NCBI GenBank assembly: GCA_004352715.1
Contig: SCFE01000012.1
Span: 1,415,065-1,479,064, forward strand
DNA: 64,000 nucleotides
Origin: Hofstenia miamia
Taxonomy: Eukaryota > Xenacoelomorpha > Acoela
Direction: 5' to 3'
Made by a program: the position numbers and the translations under genes. Of the stretch, positions 1-11,830 are shown piece by piece (position 1 is the first letter of the stretch; each line of letters starts with the position of its first letter). The notes below the pieces were generated by a model. It was not told the origin of the DNA. It worked only from the letters and a program-made list of their open reading frames with translations, and did no database searches.

Positions 1-576
1 GAGATGGGCAGAAACTTTCTTCTTTCCACAGCGTATTCTCCATGATGGCAAAATCAGTGGTGTCATTAGGCAAGGTGGTGGGATACAGAGAAGGTTGTTC
101 TTCTCAATGTTGTTCTCTAACTGGGCAAACCCTGGACTTGCTCTGGAGGGAGGTTGTTCTGATCATGACAGGATAATTTATTTTGGCATTCTTGATGGAG
201 TCCCAGAAAGCACTACAGAGTCTGTGGCTCCATAAATTTTTGATCTGAGTGGTAGAGAGGCTTAGGCAGGATGTGGTACACTCTACATCCAAGGTGAGTT
301 TTCACCCTGGCAATAGTAGAAGGACTGACTCTTCCTTAGTTTGCATCTCAGTGAGGCACCATTTCATGAGACCTAAGATGTCATTGTTGCTGTTGGGCTC
401 AACAACTCTATCAACTATCACTGGTTTCTAGGTGAATTCTTTAGGGTGGTGCTCAATAGTAAGGATTCATTTGTTATTGGTGAGAGACCAAGTGTATGTG
501 AGCTTGGGTGAGACTGTGACCCAGAAAATTTTTCTAGGTTGACAGCTTCAATTAGGGCTTTAGTTGTTGGTGATAC
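1..576. other. No gene seen; CpG-poor flank of the retroelement
   Basis: I find no convincing coding frame. The stretch is richer in GC than most of the window but almost lacks CpG, like the retroelement next to it. It may be non-coding 3' sequence or LTR of that element. No LTR pair can be tested because the element runs off the window. Confidence 0.4.
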
Positions 577-2555
577 CTAGATAGCTGATAAGGATAAGAG
601 CTCTTCCTCACAGTAGAACTGTTCAGGCATCTTCATAGTCTGCCCCAAAATGGTGATCAGGATGATCTCACCATCCTTAGTTGCTTGCCACTGGGTTTGG
701 GTGAGTTTGCTGTACCCACACTCAGGATAATTGAGCTGCTCCAGGTTGAATAAAATTTCCATGCATGACAGAACATTGTAGTGGCCAACAAGCTCAATGA
801 ATTGCTTTGTTGAACCATATTCACATAAGTCAACTAGGTGAGTATTCTGAGTTAAGAGAAAGAAATTTGGTCTTGGAGGTGGCTCCCCACATGTATTTCT
901 TGAGTGTATCCAAAAAGATATTTAATTCAGAGAAAGTGACTCCTAAATGGTTGACAATCATTTGAGGTGGAAGATGACCAAGGGGTCCACTGGATCTGAT
1001 GAGATTTGCATAATACTTCTCAAAACGTTCCATTGCTTTTTTAGTTTTCCCTGGAGAGGCCAGCAATGAGATTGAGTGGAGCAGCCAGTTCTTGACATTC
1101 CAGGCAGCAGGACTAATAGCAAGTTCATAGGGACAGTGCTTCGCAAGTTTCTCTCTGGTGGACTTATCCATGGGTAGCTGAAGGTGAGGATCAATGATGA
1201 GGAGAGCAGCAAGAACCCACATGGCTCCATGGGATTGGATCACCAGCATGAATTTTTCTGAGAACATCTTTTCTGAAAAGTTCTGACAATCTTGGGTGTC
1301 ATGAGACAAATGTAACTTGGCTAGTTTTCTCTCAATGAATATTGATTGTAGGCCATTGTGTCTCTGGGCTGTGATCTGCTTTCAAATTTTCCAAACCTCA
1401 TCAATTTCCTGCAGTGTAGCTGTGCTTTGCAAGATTGCAAAACTGACGTGGAGATAGGAGATGTCAGAGTGAAGGCCAGGCAAGCTGATATTAATCAACT
1501 CTAGTGATTGAGCCTGAATGCACATATAGATGATCAGACAAGTATTGACTGCAAGACAGTATGTTGGAATCTTCTTACATAAGAGCAGAGTTGTGTAAAT
1601 GATCTTATTAGCTGAGATCATGTGAGTATTGTACATGCTTGTAGGCTGATAGGAGCTGCTATACAAACTGGTAAAGTTCTCCATATGAAANNNNNNNNNN
1701 NNNNNNNNNNNNNNNNNNNNNNNNNNNNNNNNNNNNNNNNNNNNNNNNNNNNNNNNNNNNNNNNNNNNNNNNNNNNNNNNNNNNNNNNNNNNNNNNNNNN
1801 NNNNNNNNNNNNNNNNNNNNNNNNNNNNNNNNNNNNNNNNNNNNNNNNNNNNNNNNNNNNNNNNNNNNNNNNNNNNNNNNNNNNNNNNNNNNNNNNNNNN
1901 NNNNNNNNNNNNNNNNNNNNNNNNNNNNNNNNNNNNNNNNNNNNNNNNNNNNNNNNNNNNNNNNNNNNNNNNAACTGGTAAAGTTCTCCATATGAAAGTG
2001 TAAACTCTCAACTTTGTCTGGGATGGTATCCTGGTATTCTTCCTTTAAGAACATAACTAAATGTATCTTCTCCACCTTAGGGAGTCAATAGGCAATTTTG
2101 ATTTTTTCCATTATTTTGGGGTGGTTCACCTTGTTGAAACAGAGGAAGTAGATGATTAACAGGTTGTCAAAATCAATGTTGATGCATTCAAATTTCTTTA
2201 TGTTTTCTTTGCTGTTGAGAAACTAGCATAGGTGAGACAAGTTGAAATCCTCATCAAACATGGTGTGAATGGTACTTTGCCAGTAGGGTCACACCATGCC
2301 AGCTAACATTTTGGAGTCATAACAGATGATAGCATTGACTTGGGGCCTATGCTCTGCATCAATGATAAAGGGGATCACATTGACAGAACAGGTTAAATCT
2401 TTGGTGTTGAACATCAATCATAACTTGTTCTTAGTTTCTTCTGATATGTTATCTTGAACTAAATGAACAACTTTCTGAGTAGCTATAAAGTATGGATGCA
2501 GGATCTCATTACCAACCTTAGATATCTTGGCTTTAAATTCCTCAGCTTGTCAGGA
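577..2555 (-). pseudogene. Long unrecognised coding relic downstream of gypsy integrase
   Basis: On the minus strand a protein-like frame runs from about 2555 to 577, interrupted by several stops and a frameshift near 832. Most stops are TGA. The product would exceed 500 residues. It is rich in Leu, Ile, Lys and His, with no signal peptide or membrane helix that I can identify, and I do not recognise the family. It follows the integrase of the minus-strand gypsy pol, so it may be a third ORF or a C-terminal extension of that element. It crosses the 282-N gap in frame if the duplicated 25-bp gap edges are treated as one. An env function is not supported by anything visible. A captured host or viral gene is an alternative. 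Confidence 0.45.
1691..1972. other. Assembly gap (282 N), probably spurious
   Basis: The 25 bases at 1666-1690 are identical to 1973-1997. The contig ends therefore overlap and the real gap length is probably zero or negative. The minus-strand coding frame reads on when the overlap is collapsed. Confidence 0.85.
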
Positions 2556-2625
2556 CCTAACACTAGCTGAGTCATGGGAGGAAGGACCAGGACTAGAATG
2601 GGTTTCAAGTCAACACAGGGTGGGG

Positions 2626-3207
2626 TTATGTTAGACAATTGGGCAAAAGGCACTCTATGCACCTCAGATTCATGCACAGAGAGTTGTCTCCATGCATAGT
2701 CATCTGAGGTCCACTCCCACTCAGAGAGTTGTCTCCAAGTGTAGTCACAGGAAGTTCCCTCCTGAGGAGAGAGTTGTCTCCCTCATAGTATGGGTGTTTT
2801 CTGCTGGGTGCTCTCACTTTCATGATGTGCCTTCATCTGATTGTGTTGGTGTCATTGATCAATTTGTTTTGTCTTGCAGGTTGATTCTTTGTCACACTCA
2901 GCGTCTGAATGGGAGTTGATTCTCTGTCCTTTTCATAGTTGCTAATCAAAGACATAAGATTAAGGTCCCATTCCTGGGTATTTAAATGATCTAAATATCT
3001 CTGATCTCTAGCTTTTCATTCAGGCAAAATACAAGTAGCTTTAGTGTTGCTACTAATACCAAGGTTACTATCATACTCAACCTGTGTAAGGTTGTCTTCC
3101 TCACATTCAGCAAGGTTATCATAATATTCAATCTCATTAATGCTGTCATTGATGAGAGAAAACTTGTTATTTTTGTCAATGACTGTATTTTGTATATCCT
3201 TAATCAT
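2626..3207 (-). pseudogene. Acidic linker and GDNSL-repeat segment of the gypsy-type polyprotein
   Basis: One minus-strand frame runs from 3207 to 2626 and is broken by only two in-frame TGA codons, near 3018 and 2846. It starts just after the integrase tail with an acidic, Asn-rich linker. It continues through a Lys/Arg-rich part to three copies of the motif GDNSL spaced exactly 15 residues apart. A frameshift then leads into the unrecognised segment at 2555-577. Position and frame suggest a C-terminal extension of pol or the start of a separate ORF. I know of no function for the repeat. CGA-to-TGA decay would explain both stops. Confidence 0.45.
2679..2781. repeat. Three copies of a 13-bp motif at 45-bp spacing
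   Basis: The string GAGAGTTGTCTCC occurs at 2679-2691, 2724-2736 and 2769-2781, exactly 45 bp apart. The spacers differ. On the minus strand the motif encodes part of GDNSL in a single frame, so this is a diverged 15-residue protein repeat rather than simple satellite DNA. Confidence 0.85.
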
Positions 3208-3216
3208 TCATCTAAG

Positions 3217-4800
3217 TCACTGAAAATGGGCAATTTTACTGTTATCTAATAAGTACTGGTGGTGGTCTAATACTTTAACTACTTTAAAAGGTGCTTGCCA
3301 ATTAGTGGCAAGTTTTTTGTACTTGGTTAGTGTCAGTAACCTGATGAGGAAAATAAGCAAATACAAAGTTGCCTTGTTTATGAGGTTCACTGTACAGCTT
3401 CTTGTCAAAGTTTCTTTTCTGGTGAATGACAGACTGATTGGTATTCCAGCAGATAGAGAGGTGCACTTCCTGGAATTCCTGCAGCATCTGGTTCACAAAG
3501 TTCTCCAAGTTTGGTTTGTTGTACTTGAGAAACATGATAACAGGGGAGTGCTTGCTTTGTGGCCAAACATGACTTTGAAAGGGCTCACTTTTGTGGTGGA
3601 GTGAACACTGGTGTTATAAAAGAATTTGACCACCTCTATGATGCGTCTCCAATTTCTACCAGCAGCACAGGCTAAAGCAACTCTAATTAACTTAATGATG
3701 GTGCAGTTCAGCTGCTTGATGACGCCATTTGACTGAGGATGGTAAGCAGTGGTAAAATCATGTATGATCTCAAGTTCCTTCATAAGAGTGGACATTAAGG
3801 TGTTCTCAAACTGAAGACCACAGTCTGAAACCAAATGCTCCATAGGCCTGAGTTTAAAAATCCAATCTTTGATGATCCTTTTGTCAATGACTTTGGCAGT
3901 GGTGTTGTTGAGAGGAATAATTCATGCATATTTAGTAAAGTGATCTATCAAGACCAAAAGATATTGAAATCCTTGCTCATCCCTTGACAGTTTCTCAATG
4001 TCCATGTGGACCAATTTGTTTGTTCTTTTGTTGACCTGACTATGGAGCTTGGAACTCTGCTCCAGAAAGTGTCTGGCTCTAATACTGATGGTGACATAAC
4101 AAGCATTAAAGGTTTGCTCCATTTGGATAATTCTGAGATGACCATGTTCATGGATCTTCCAGACAAGATCCAGCTTGAAATACTCTGGAATTGCCAGATG
4201 ATTGTTCTGACTACATGCATGAAGGAGTCCAGCCTCAGTGATTTTCCAGTGATAACATTGGAAGTATCTCTTGGTGAAGTCACTGATAGTGCAGTTGGGG
4301 TTCTTGACTTTAGAGATAATTTTGGATAAAACTTTATCATGCAACTGATGGGTGGCAATTTCTCTCTCTGAGATCTCCTCTTTCACCATAATGGGGAGGA
4401 TTGCTTTCTCATTCCAATCCACATTGATTTTAGAAGGAGCTTGTACTCACATGCTGGGATGAATCTAAAAGGAGTTTTTTCACCAGGCAGCTTTTGCAGG
4501 TCTCTCTCATAACTTGGCAGAGAGGTGAAATAATCAGCATTGAGGTGCAATCTCCCTGGGCAATGAGTGATAGTAAAGGTGAAATCATTGAGATATTCTA
4601 ACCACCAGGCAATGATGCTCAACTTGTTGCCAGAGAATTTCTTGAGCCATGCTAGCACAGAGTTGTTGAGTTGTTGATACATACAACAAATTGATGACCT
4701 AAGATGAAGAATTGAAACTTCTTCAGACTCTCAATGAGTGCTAGCATTTCAGACTTTGTTGCTCTGTAATTTAGCTCAGCATTGCAGAGCTTCCAGCTAA
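3217..4800 (-). mobile_element. Ty3/gypsy-type pol relic: RNase H end, integrase zinc region, integrase core and C-terminus
   Basis: Read from high to low coordinates, the minus strand shows four parts. At 4682-4383 is the end of RNase H, with the 'HCPGRLHLNADYF' signature. At 4422-3922 is an H2C2-like region and the first half of the integrase core ('LVLIDHFTKYA'). At 3843-3493 is the second half of the core ('SDCGLQF...YHPQSNG'). At 3535-3217 is the C-terminal domain ('NWQAPFKVVKVL'). The parts lie in different frames, so the gene is broken. The second catalytic Asp is present, but the Glu expected 35 residues later is Lys. The zinc-region His pair is present and the Cys pair is lost. Reverse transcriptase would lie upstream, inside the 1000-N gap. 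The element is inactive. Confidence 0.88.
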
Positions 4801-4810
4801 AATACTGTAC

Positions 4811-5810
4811 NNNNNNNNNNNNNNNNNNNNNNNNNNNNNNNNNNNNNNNNNNNNNNNNNNNNNNNNNNNNNNNNNNNNNNNNNNNNNNNNNNNNNNNNNN
4901 NNNNNNNNNNNNNNNNNNNNNNNNNNNNNNNNNNNNNNNNNNNNNNNNNNNNNNNNNNNNNNNNNNNNNNNNNNNNNNNNNNNNNNNNNNNNNNNNNNNN
5001 NNNNNNNNNNNNNNNNNNNNNNNNNNNNNNNNNNNNNNNNNNNNNNNNNNNNNNNNNNNNNNNNNNNNNNNNNNNNNNNNNNNNNNNNNNNNNNNNNNNN
5101 NNNNNNNNNNNNNNNNNNNNNNNNNNNNNNNNNNNNNNNNNNNNNNNNNNNNNNNNNNNNNNNNNNNNNNNNNNNNNNNNNNNNNNNNNNNNNNNNNNNN
5201 NNNNNNNNNNNNNNNNNNNNNNNNNNNNNNNNNNNNNNNNNNNNNNNNNNNNNNNNNNNNNNNNNNNNNNNNNNNNNNNNNNNNNNNNNNNNNNNNNNNN
5301 NNNNNNNNNNNNNNNNNNNNNNNNNNNNNNNNNNNNNNNNNNNNNNNNNNNNNNNNNNNNNNNNNNNNNNNNNNNNNNNNNNNNNNNNNNNNNNNNNNNN
5401 NNNNNNNNNNNNNNNNNNNNNNNNNNNNNNNNNNNNNNNNNNNNNNNNNNNNNNNNNNNNNNNNNNNNNNNNNNNNNNNNNNNNNNNNNNNNNNNNNNNN
5501 NNNNNNNNNNNNNNNNNNNNNNNNNNNNNNNNNNNNNNNNNNNNNNNNNNNNNNNNNNNNNNNNNNNNNNNNNNNNNNNNNNNNNNNNNNNNNNNNNNNN
5601 NNNNNNNNNNNNNNNNNNNNNNNNNNNNNNNNNNNNNNNNNNNNNNNNNNNNNNNNNNNNNNNNNNNNNNNNNNNNNNNNNNNNNNNNNNNNNNNNNNNN
5701 NNNNNNNNNNNNNNNNNNNNNNNNNNNNNNNNNNNNNNNNNNNNNNNNNNNNNNNNNNNNNNNNNNNNNNNNNNNNNNNNNNNNNNNNNNNNNNNNNNNN
5801 NNNNNNNNNN
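4811..5810. other. Assembly gap of exactly 1000 N
   Basis: An exact round length indicates a scaffolding placeholder of unknown true size. The gypsy reverse transcriptase and part of RNase H are expected here. Confidence 0.9.
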
Positions 5811-6532
5811 AGTGTGAATTGGTTGCTACTTGAAATGCTGTCTTGGAATTACTTTTTTCTACAATGAAATTGGCAAACTACCAATCTTCATTTGTTTTGT
5901 TAGAGCACAGGTTGCTCTCAGCAATGGTAATCTTCCACAACCTTTGTACTGCTTGAGCTGATAGACATAAACCACGATTCTACATAGTGACCCTGACGTG
6001 ATTCTTGGACAATCTGGAGTGTCAGTTAAACTATCTACTCCATTCTGCTACTGTGTGCAGATGGATCAACATTCAGAGATGTACTCCAGTCATGAAGTTT
6101 GTGCACCCACCAAGGTGGTTGCCCATTTTTCACTTGGTGATTGTGATGTGAAACAGCACTGTTCTAATGTTTCATTATTGTATTTGGTTTTGTTTTTCTA
6201 CTGGGTGTAAGTCAGCTGGAATGGATTTCCCCTGACTGCAATCCACTTCACCACCCATTGATGTGCAACTTCCCCTTACATGTAATTTTGCATTTGTCAG
6301 CTCTGCAATCTGATGCCATTACCAAGCCCTGACTCTATTCCTACCTGTTCTTAGTGCTATATTGGTTTGTCTCATTCTTCTAGAATTTGGATTGTGTACC
6401 TATGCCCTGCTACCATCTGTCAACTGCCTTTATTTATCCTACACAGTTGGATGTTCTCTCCTACATTATTGGAATTGTTATTGGAACCATTTTCTCATAC
6501 TTTACTTTACTTGTTTACTTATTCTTGTTCTT
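5811..6532. other. No gene seen; possible leader or LTR of a gypsy-type element
   Basis: There is no conserved coding frame. The stretch has the same CpG-poor, moderate-GC composition as the pol region and lies just upstream of a gag-like frame. I could not find a primer-binding site or a paired LTR. Confidence 0.35.
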
Positions 6533-6886
6533 ATGGATATGGATTTTTCTAACAATCATAATGGGACTCCTACTCAGAGTTTCCCCTGTGTGAGTGCTGG
6601 CAGCTTGGATGCTGTCCCTTGCACCTCTGGACTTATTTTTGTTGTTGTTTTACCTACTCCTACCACCACCAAACCTGTTTCTGATATATCTACACTCTCT
6701 GAAGTTTTTTTGCAAGAGACCCCCACTCCTGCTGCCCTGTCAAATCTGTTTCTTTTGTATACACCATCATCTCCTCCTTCTGAGTCGCCAACATCTGAAT
6801 TTCAACAGTTCAGAGAAGCCCTTGCTGAACAGATCATTTGATGAGTGGCTCTTTCTTTTTGAGCTTACAATGAAGCAGTATAAAAC
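6533..6886 (+). pseudogene. Candidate gag N-terminus of a gypsy-type element (broken)
   Basis: An ATG at 6533 opens a frame that is rich in Pro, Thr and Ser (6600-6800) and ends in TGA at 6839-6841. The next frame continues with 'FDEWLFLFEL', which resembles the start of retrotransposon capsid domains. The contig ends at the 1000-N gap. It reads on the + strand although the adjacent pol reads on the minus strand. The gag assignment rests on position, the low-complexity N-terminus and this short motif only. Confidence 0.35.
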
Positions 6887-7886
6887 NNNNNNNNNNNNNN
6901 NNNNNNNNNNNNNNNNNNNNNNNNNNNNNNNNNNNNNNNNNNNNNNNNNNNNNNNNNNNNNNNNNNNNNNNNNNNNNNNNNNNNNNNNNNNNNNNNNNNN
7001 NNNNNNNNNNNNNNNNNNNNNNNNNNNNNNNNNNNNNNNNNNNNNNNNNNNNNNNNNNNNNNNNNNNNNNNNNNNNNNNNNNNNNNNNNNNNNNNNNNNN
7101 NNNNNNNNNNNNNNNNNNNNNNNNNNNNNNNNNNNNNNNNNNNNNNNNNNNNNNNNNNNNNNNNNNNNNNNNNNNNNNNNNNNNNNNNNNNNNNNNNNNN
7201 NNNNNNNNNNNNNNNNNNNNNNNNNNNNNNNNNNNNNNNNNNNNNNNNNNNNNNNNNNNNNNNNNNNNNNNNNNNNNNNNNNNNNNNNNNNNNNNNNNNN
7301 NNNNNNNNNNNNNNNNNNNNNNNNNNNNNNNNNNNNNNNNNNNNNNNNNNNNNNNNNNNNNNNNNNNNNNNNNNNNNNNNNNNNNNNNNNNNNNNNNNNN
7401 NNNNNNNNNNNNNNNNNNNNNNNNNNNNNNNNNNNNNNNNNNNNNNNNNNNNNNNNNNNNNNNNNNNNNNNNNNNNNNNNNNNNNNNNNNNNNNNNNNNN
7501 NNNNNNNNNNNNNNNNNNNNNNNNNNNNNNNNNNNNNNNNNNNNNNNNNNNNNNNNNNNNNNNNNNNNNNNNNNNNNNNNNNNNNNNNNNNNNNNNNNNN
7601 NNNNNNNNNNNNNNNNNNNNNNNNNNNNNNNNNNNNNNNNNNNNNNNNNNNNNNNNNNNNNNNNNNNNNNNNNNNNNNNNNNNNNNNNNNNNNNNNNNNN
7701 NNNNNNNNNNNNNNNNNNNNNNNNNNNNNNNNNNNNNNNNNNNNNNNNNNNNNNNNNNNNNNNNNNNNNNNNNNNNNNNNNNNNNNNNNNNNNNNNNNNN
7801 NNNNNNNNNNNNNNNNNNNNNNNNNNNNNNNNNNNNNNNNNNNNNNNNNNNNNNNNNNNNNNNNNNNNNNNNNNNNNNNNNNNNNN
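6887..7886. other. Assembly gap of exactly 1000 N
   Basis: This is a second placeholder gap of exact round length. Together with 4811-5810 it isolates a 1076-bp contig whose orientation is not fixed by the sequence. Confidence 0.9.
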
Positions 7887-8414
7887 ACTCAAGGGGATAA
7901 TTACTAAATTTGAAACTTAAGTTTGAAAAGATCACAAATTAATAAAATCACTAAATTAAATAGCACTAAATTAATTGGAGAGTGCCTAAAAATCCAATAA
8001 AAATAAAGAAAGGCCTGAGTGACTCTACAATATCATTTTGTAAAATATGGATTCATATTGTATTATTAATTGTGCTGTTTGTAATTTCAAAAATACTTTT
8101 TGTAAAATGTAGCTTTTTAATCTGTTTCTGTTTCTGTAATATGATATTTATATTTTATACAATTTTTTTGTCAAAATACAGTTAAATTTAAATTGCTTTG
8201 TAATGCTGCAGTGTTAATATTAATTGATCATGTCTCTCAAAATGAAAATTATTGAAACAGAAAATATTCCACAAAAATTGTAACTAAATGGTATGGCACA
8301 ATTTTGTGAAAAAAAATTGAAAAAATATAAACAAGACAAAATTACACAGTTTTTAGGAATTTTTATTAAAACTTTCTATGTAAATGATAAAAACACTTCT
8401 TATAAAAGTTCATT
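7887..8414. other. No gene seen; AT-rich, CpG-free
   Basis: The stretch is very AT-rich, with short ORFs of biased composition only. No domain, repeat or RNA gene was found. Confidence 0.6.
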
Positions 8415-8990
8415 TTAGTCTACATAGGCACCTTTATTTTGTAGGCACTTCATAAGTCAGCTCTTGAATCAGCCAGTGACATGCTTTATATAGTGTTCAC
8501 TCATGTCCTTCCAGACCTTGTTAATTGATTTCCTAAGATCAGTTAATTTGCTGTAAACCTTCTCATTGCCCTTGACAACCATGTGTGAAAATATTGCATA
8601 ATCAGATTGTTAGAACTTAATTTCATTTGAAATCAACCATGCTGATGTGGGGGATGATGTTTGGCATATTGTGCCATCCTGCTGGAACATCTTGTTGCCA
8701 CCTGGATAATTTTGACATTTCCACTTAAAAATCTCATTTTGAAATGTTCCTGGTTGACCAAGCAGTTCTTTTTTCATTCTCTTTAACAAAGATAAGAGGA
8801 CATTTCCTCCAATGTGATGATATAATTCCAAGGACCATGAGCTTCTTAGACACTGTGGAATACTTTACAGTTTTGTTGACCTGATATCTATTAACAGCAG
8901 TAATGTATCTGTCATTCTGTGTGTTGATAACAGCATCAGCAAGAAACAACTTCTCATCACTAAATATCTTAGCAGTTTTGATATGATCTT
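8415..8990 (-). pseudogene. Mariner/Tc1-type transposase relic (DDE domain)
   Basis: The minus strand shows, in order, 'FSDEKLF' with the first catalytic Asp, 'NTQNDRYI', a 'PLIFVKEN' strand, 'FQQDGT' with the second catalytic Asp, 'SAWLISNEIKF', and a C-terminus 'CLQNKGAYVD' before a stop at 8415. These follow the usual order of IS630/Tc1/mariner transposases. The reading is split over at least two frames. Two TGA stops near the C-terminus fall where family members tend to carry basic residues. The N-terminal DNA-binding half was not recognised and no terminal inverted repeats were found. It is an inactive, old copy. Confidence 0.8.
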
Positions 8991-11830
8991 ATAAAATTGG
9001 CAATGTCCATTTGCCTTGTTTCAAACTGTATATTCAATGTCATAATATTGCTTTGTTGGTTTAATGTCTAACCCCACATTAGCCATGCATTATTCAGAAA
9101 CTGAAGGCAATCTGTGCATTAGTTTAAAATCATGTGACAATTTTAAATTGTTTCCATGAACATGTTATTTGTAAAATGGCTCTATATGATATGCTATGAA
9201 ATCAAAGTGAAGTGTAAAATATAAAAGATTAGACTTCAAAATAAAATACATAAGAATTTGAATTTGGATTTTCAAACTATATTGCAATATCTTCCACATA
9301 TATTTTGTATATATGTCAAATATTTTAAAAATAGTTGTTGCAAAGGTGCACAGTTTCAAGACATACAAAATATTCTTAGCTTTGGCAAATTATCTATTGG
9401 TTGGCTCTTCACAGTAAGATTTCCCTTACAGTATTTTCATGTTTATTGCATCAATATTGTCATGCATTACTGCTTGCACATAGCTTTATTAAATAGCTAT
9501 TTAAAGCAAGTAATGCTATTGGTTTACCTTAAGTACAAATTGCTTTTGTCCAATCTTCTTATTAAAATAAAAAACCCACAAAGGATTAATAATTTTTGTC
9601 TACATGATAATTTTTCCCTCATTGTGATGGCATCCTCAAAGTTCTATTAATTTTGTTTCAAATGAATTAGTGATTTATTAGATAATATTTTGTAACATGC
9701 AAAATTAATGGGTTCAACTTTTTGACAACAAGCAAGGGCAAAAAGACTTTAGTTCTGTCCCAACAGAAAATCAAATATATAAGACTATCATCTGTTATGA
9801 ATGAAAATTAAAAACAGGTTGGTTTAGTTTGAAATTTAAATATTTACCTCTTTTTATTGGTGATAATGAAAAGCTGCCTAAAATGATTACATGACAAGCC
9901 CAAATGGAATATTGTTAAAGAAAAGAATTGGAAGTCATATGCATTAAATTACACATAGTTAATAAATTATTGTATATTTGATTTCTAACCAGTTTTAAAC
10001 TTTTATAGCTTAGAGACTAACCTGTTTTTGTTAGAACTCTAAACTTAGGGTATTTTAAATTTTGTTTTCACATTATTTATTGGATTAAGAAGTTATTCCA
10101 TTCAAATTATATTTTATTTATTAAGCAGTACTCAGTTTGAAGTGTTATTGTGAATTGCACTACAAGTTAATTTTGATTGGTTAAACATTCTTCATTTTTG
10201 TATATTATTTTATATCTGAAATGATATGTGCTTAATCATTTCAGATGTTGGGATAGACAACACTTGATTTTTAACATTGATTCCCAACATTGTGACAGGA
10301 TGTTGCCAACAGGGTTAATCCTTTGTTTTAGGCTAAACAATAGGGTTTTTATTTGCACACACAATCACTTCCATTTGCATGTTGTGAGTTCTAGGGCTGA
10401 AGTAAAACAAAACTATTTTTTGTTAAATATGGATTTAATCATTTTGAAAGATAGATTAATTATAGAATGAATTAATGTTAAGACTTTGTTCTCTGTTTAA
10501 ATTTAATTTCCATGGACAGTTATTAATTCTAAACCTTGTTTATGTTGAAATTAACAGTTTTCCTTTTTAATAACAGAGTGAAAGAATTACTGGATTAGTT
10601 CATGTAATAATAAGAAAATAATCACTCTTAGTTAAGCTAAAGTAAGCAATTATAATCTCAATGCTTTGGTCTAGAGACCATATAAAAACCACTTATTGAA
10701 ACTTTAGTTTGTAAAAACATAATTAACCCTAAGTTCTCAGTAGAACTTGTTGCTCAAGACTAACTTACAGCTGCTGTAAACAAATGTAAATCATTAGTGT
10801 TGTTAAAATAAACATATAATACAAAGTAAAGCATTTTTTTTGGGATTTGAATCAAAACAATTACAAAACACATTAAAATGTAGTGAATCCAATTGTTGTT
10901 TAGTATAATAGAAAACTCTCAATTAAAGTAACAAATTTTGACTGTTCTCTTTACTTTTACTCTTGTCATGGCCAACTTCCTCAAAAATTTCCAGAATACA
11001 GAGACAAGGGTAGTTTACCTAGCTGATATTCTTGATAAGAGTATAGAGATGGCTGAGGGTCAAGCCAGCCTACTGAATGCTTAGGTAAGCTAGGTAGTGC
11101 TCTTTCACATAGTCCCAACAAAGGACTTCACAAAAGTAGAAATAGTAATTGTAGCTTTTGTTTAATGATTTAGGTTCTGAAGTGATCTAGCTTGGAGTTG
11201 AAGATGCCTTTATGAGCAATAATCTTAAGCTGACTTGCATTTGCATGATAAGTTTTCCCTTTAATAACAGAAAACTTATCATATAAACAAGATTTGATAA
11301 AACTTGACAGCTCTCATCAGGAAAGTCTCTTAAGTAAAGAAAAATTGAAGAAATATTACTAAATGTCGAATTTTATTGCAAAACTGTAATAAAGATGCAT
11401 AACAAAATTTTTAACATTTTGCATGAAGGCAAAAATTCCTTTCCTGATGTAATCCATGCTTATCTTTAAGTAGAAGATGGAATTATTAATAAAGGTCCTA
11501 GAGCTAACATTTTTGCAGTGCCTTTCTAAATGCTAATCTATGTAAAGTAGAGATTCAAGGAATGCCTACAGATACTCAAACAATTTTGTTTGCTGATGTT
11601 GGCAATACATATTGAAAATATATTTACCTCATTTGTACTTTATTAACATTTTAGTTTTGTATCATCTTTTATTTACATAATTGTATAAATTGAGAAAAAT
11701 ATGTTGTAATAATAATTGAAATTGTTTTCCAACTTGTGAAAAAATTCTAGTTTTATATGATTTGAAAGTGTTTTATTTAGTCATGATAATTTTTAAATGA
11801 TTTGGATTTCATGTTCAGTAGATAACAATC
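8991..11830. other. No gene seen; AT-rich, nearly CpG-free
   Basis: I see no coding frame with a recognisable domain, no tRNA and no terminal repeats. Short ORFs such as 9258-9650 and 10228-10470 have compositions typical of chance ORFs in AT-rich DNA. Confidence 0.6.

Noticed and set aside
4782-7935. Very long ORFs running through the 1000-N gaps
   Set aside because: They consist almost entirely of N-derived unknown residues and carry no evidence of coding.
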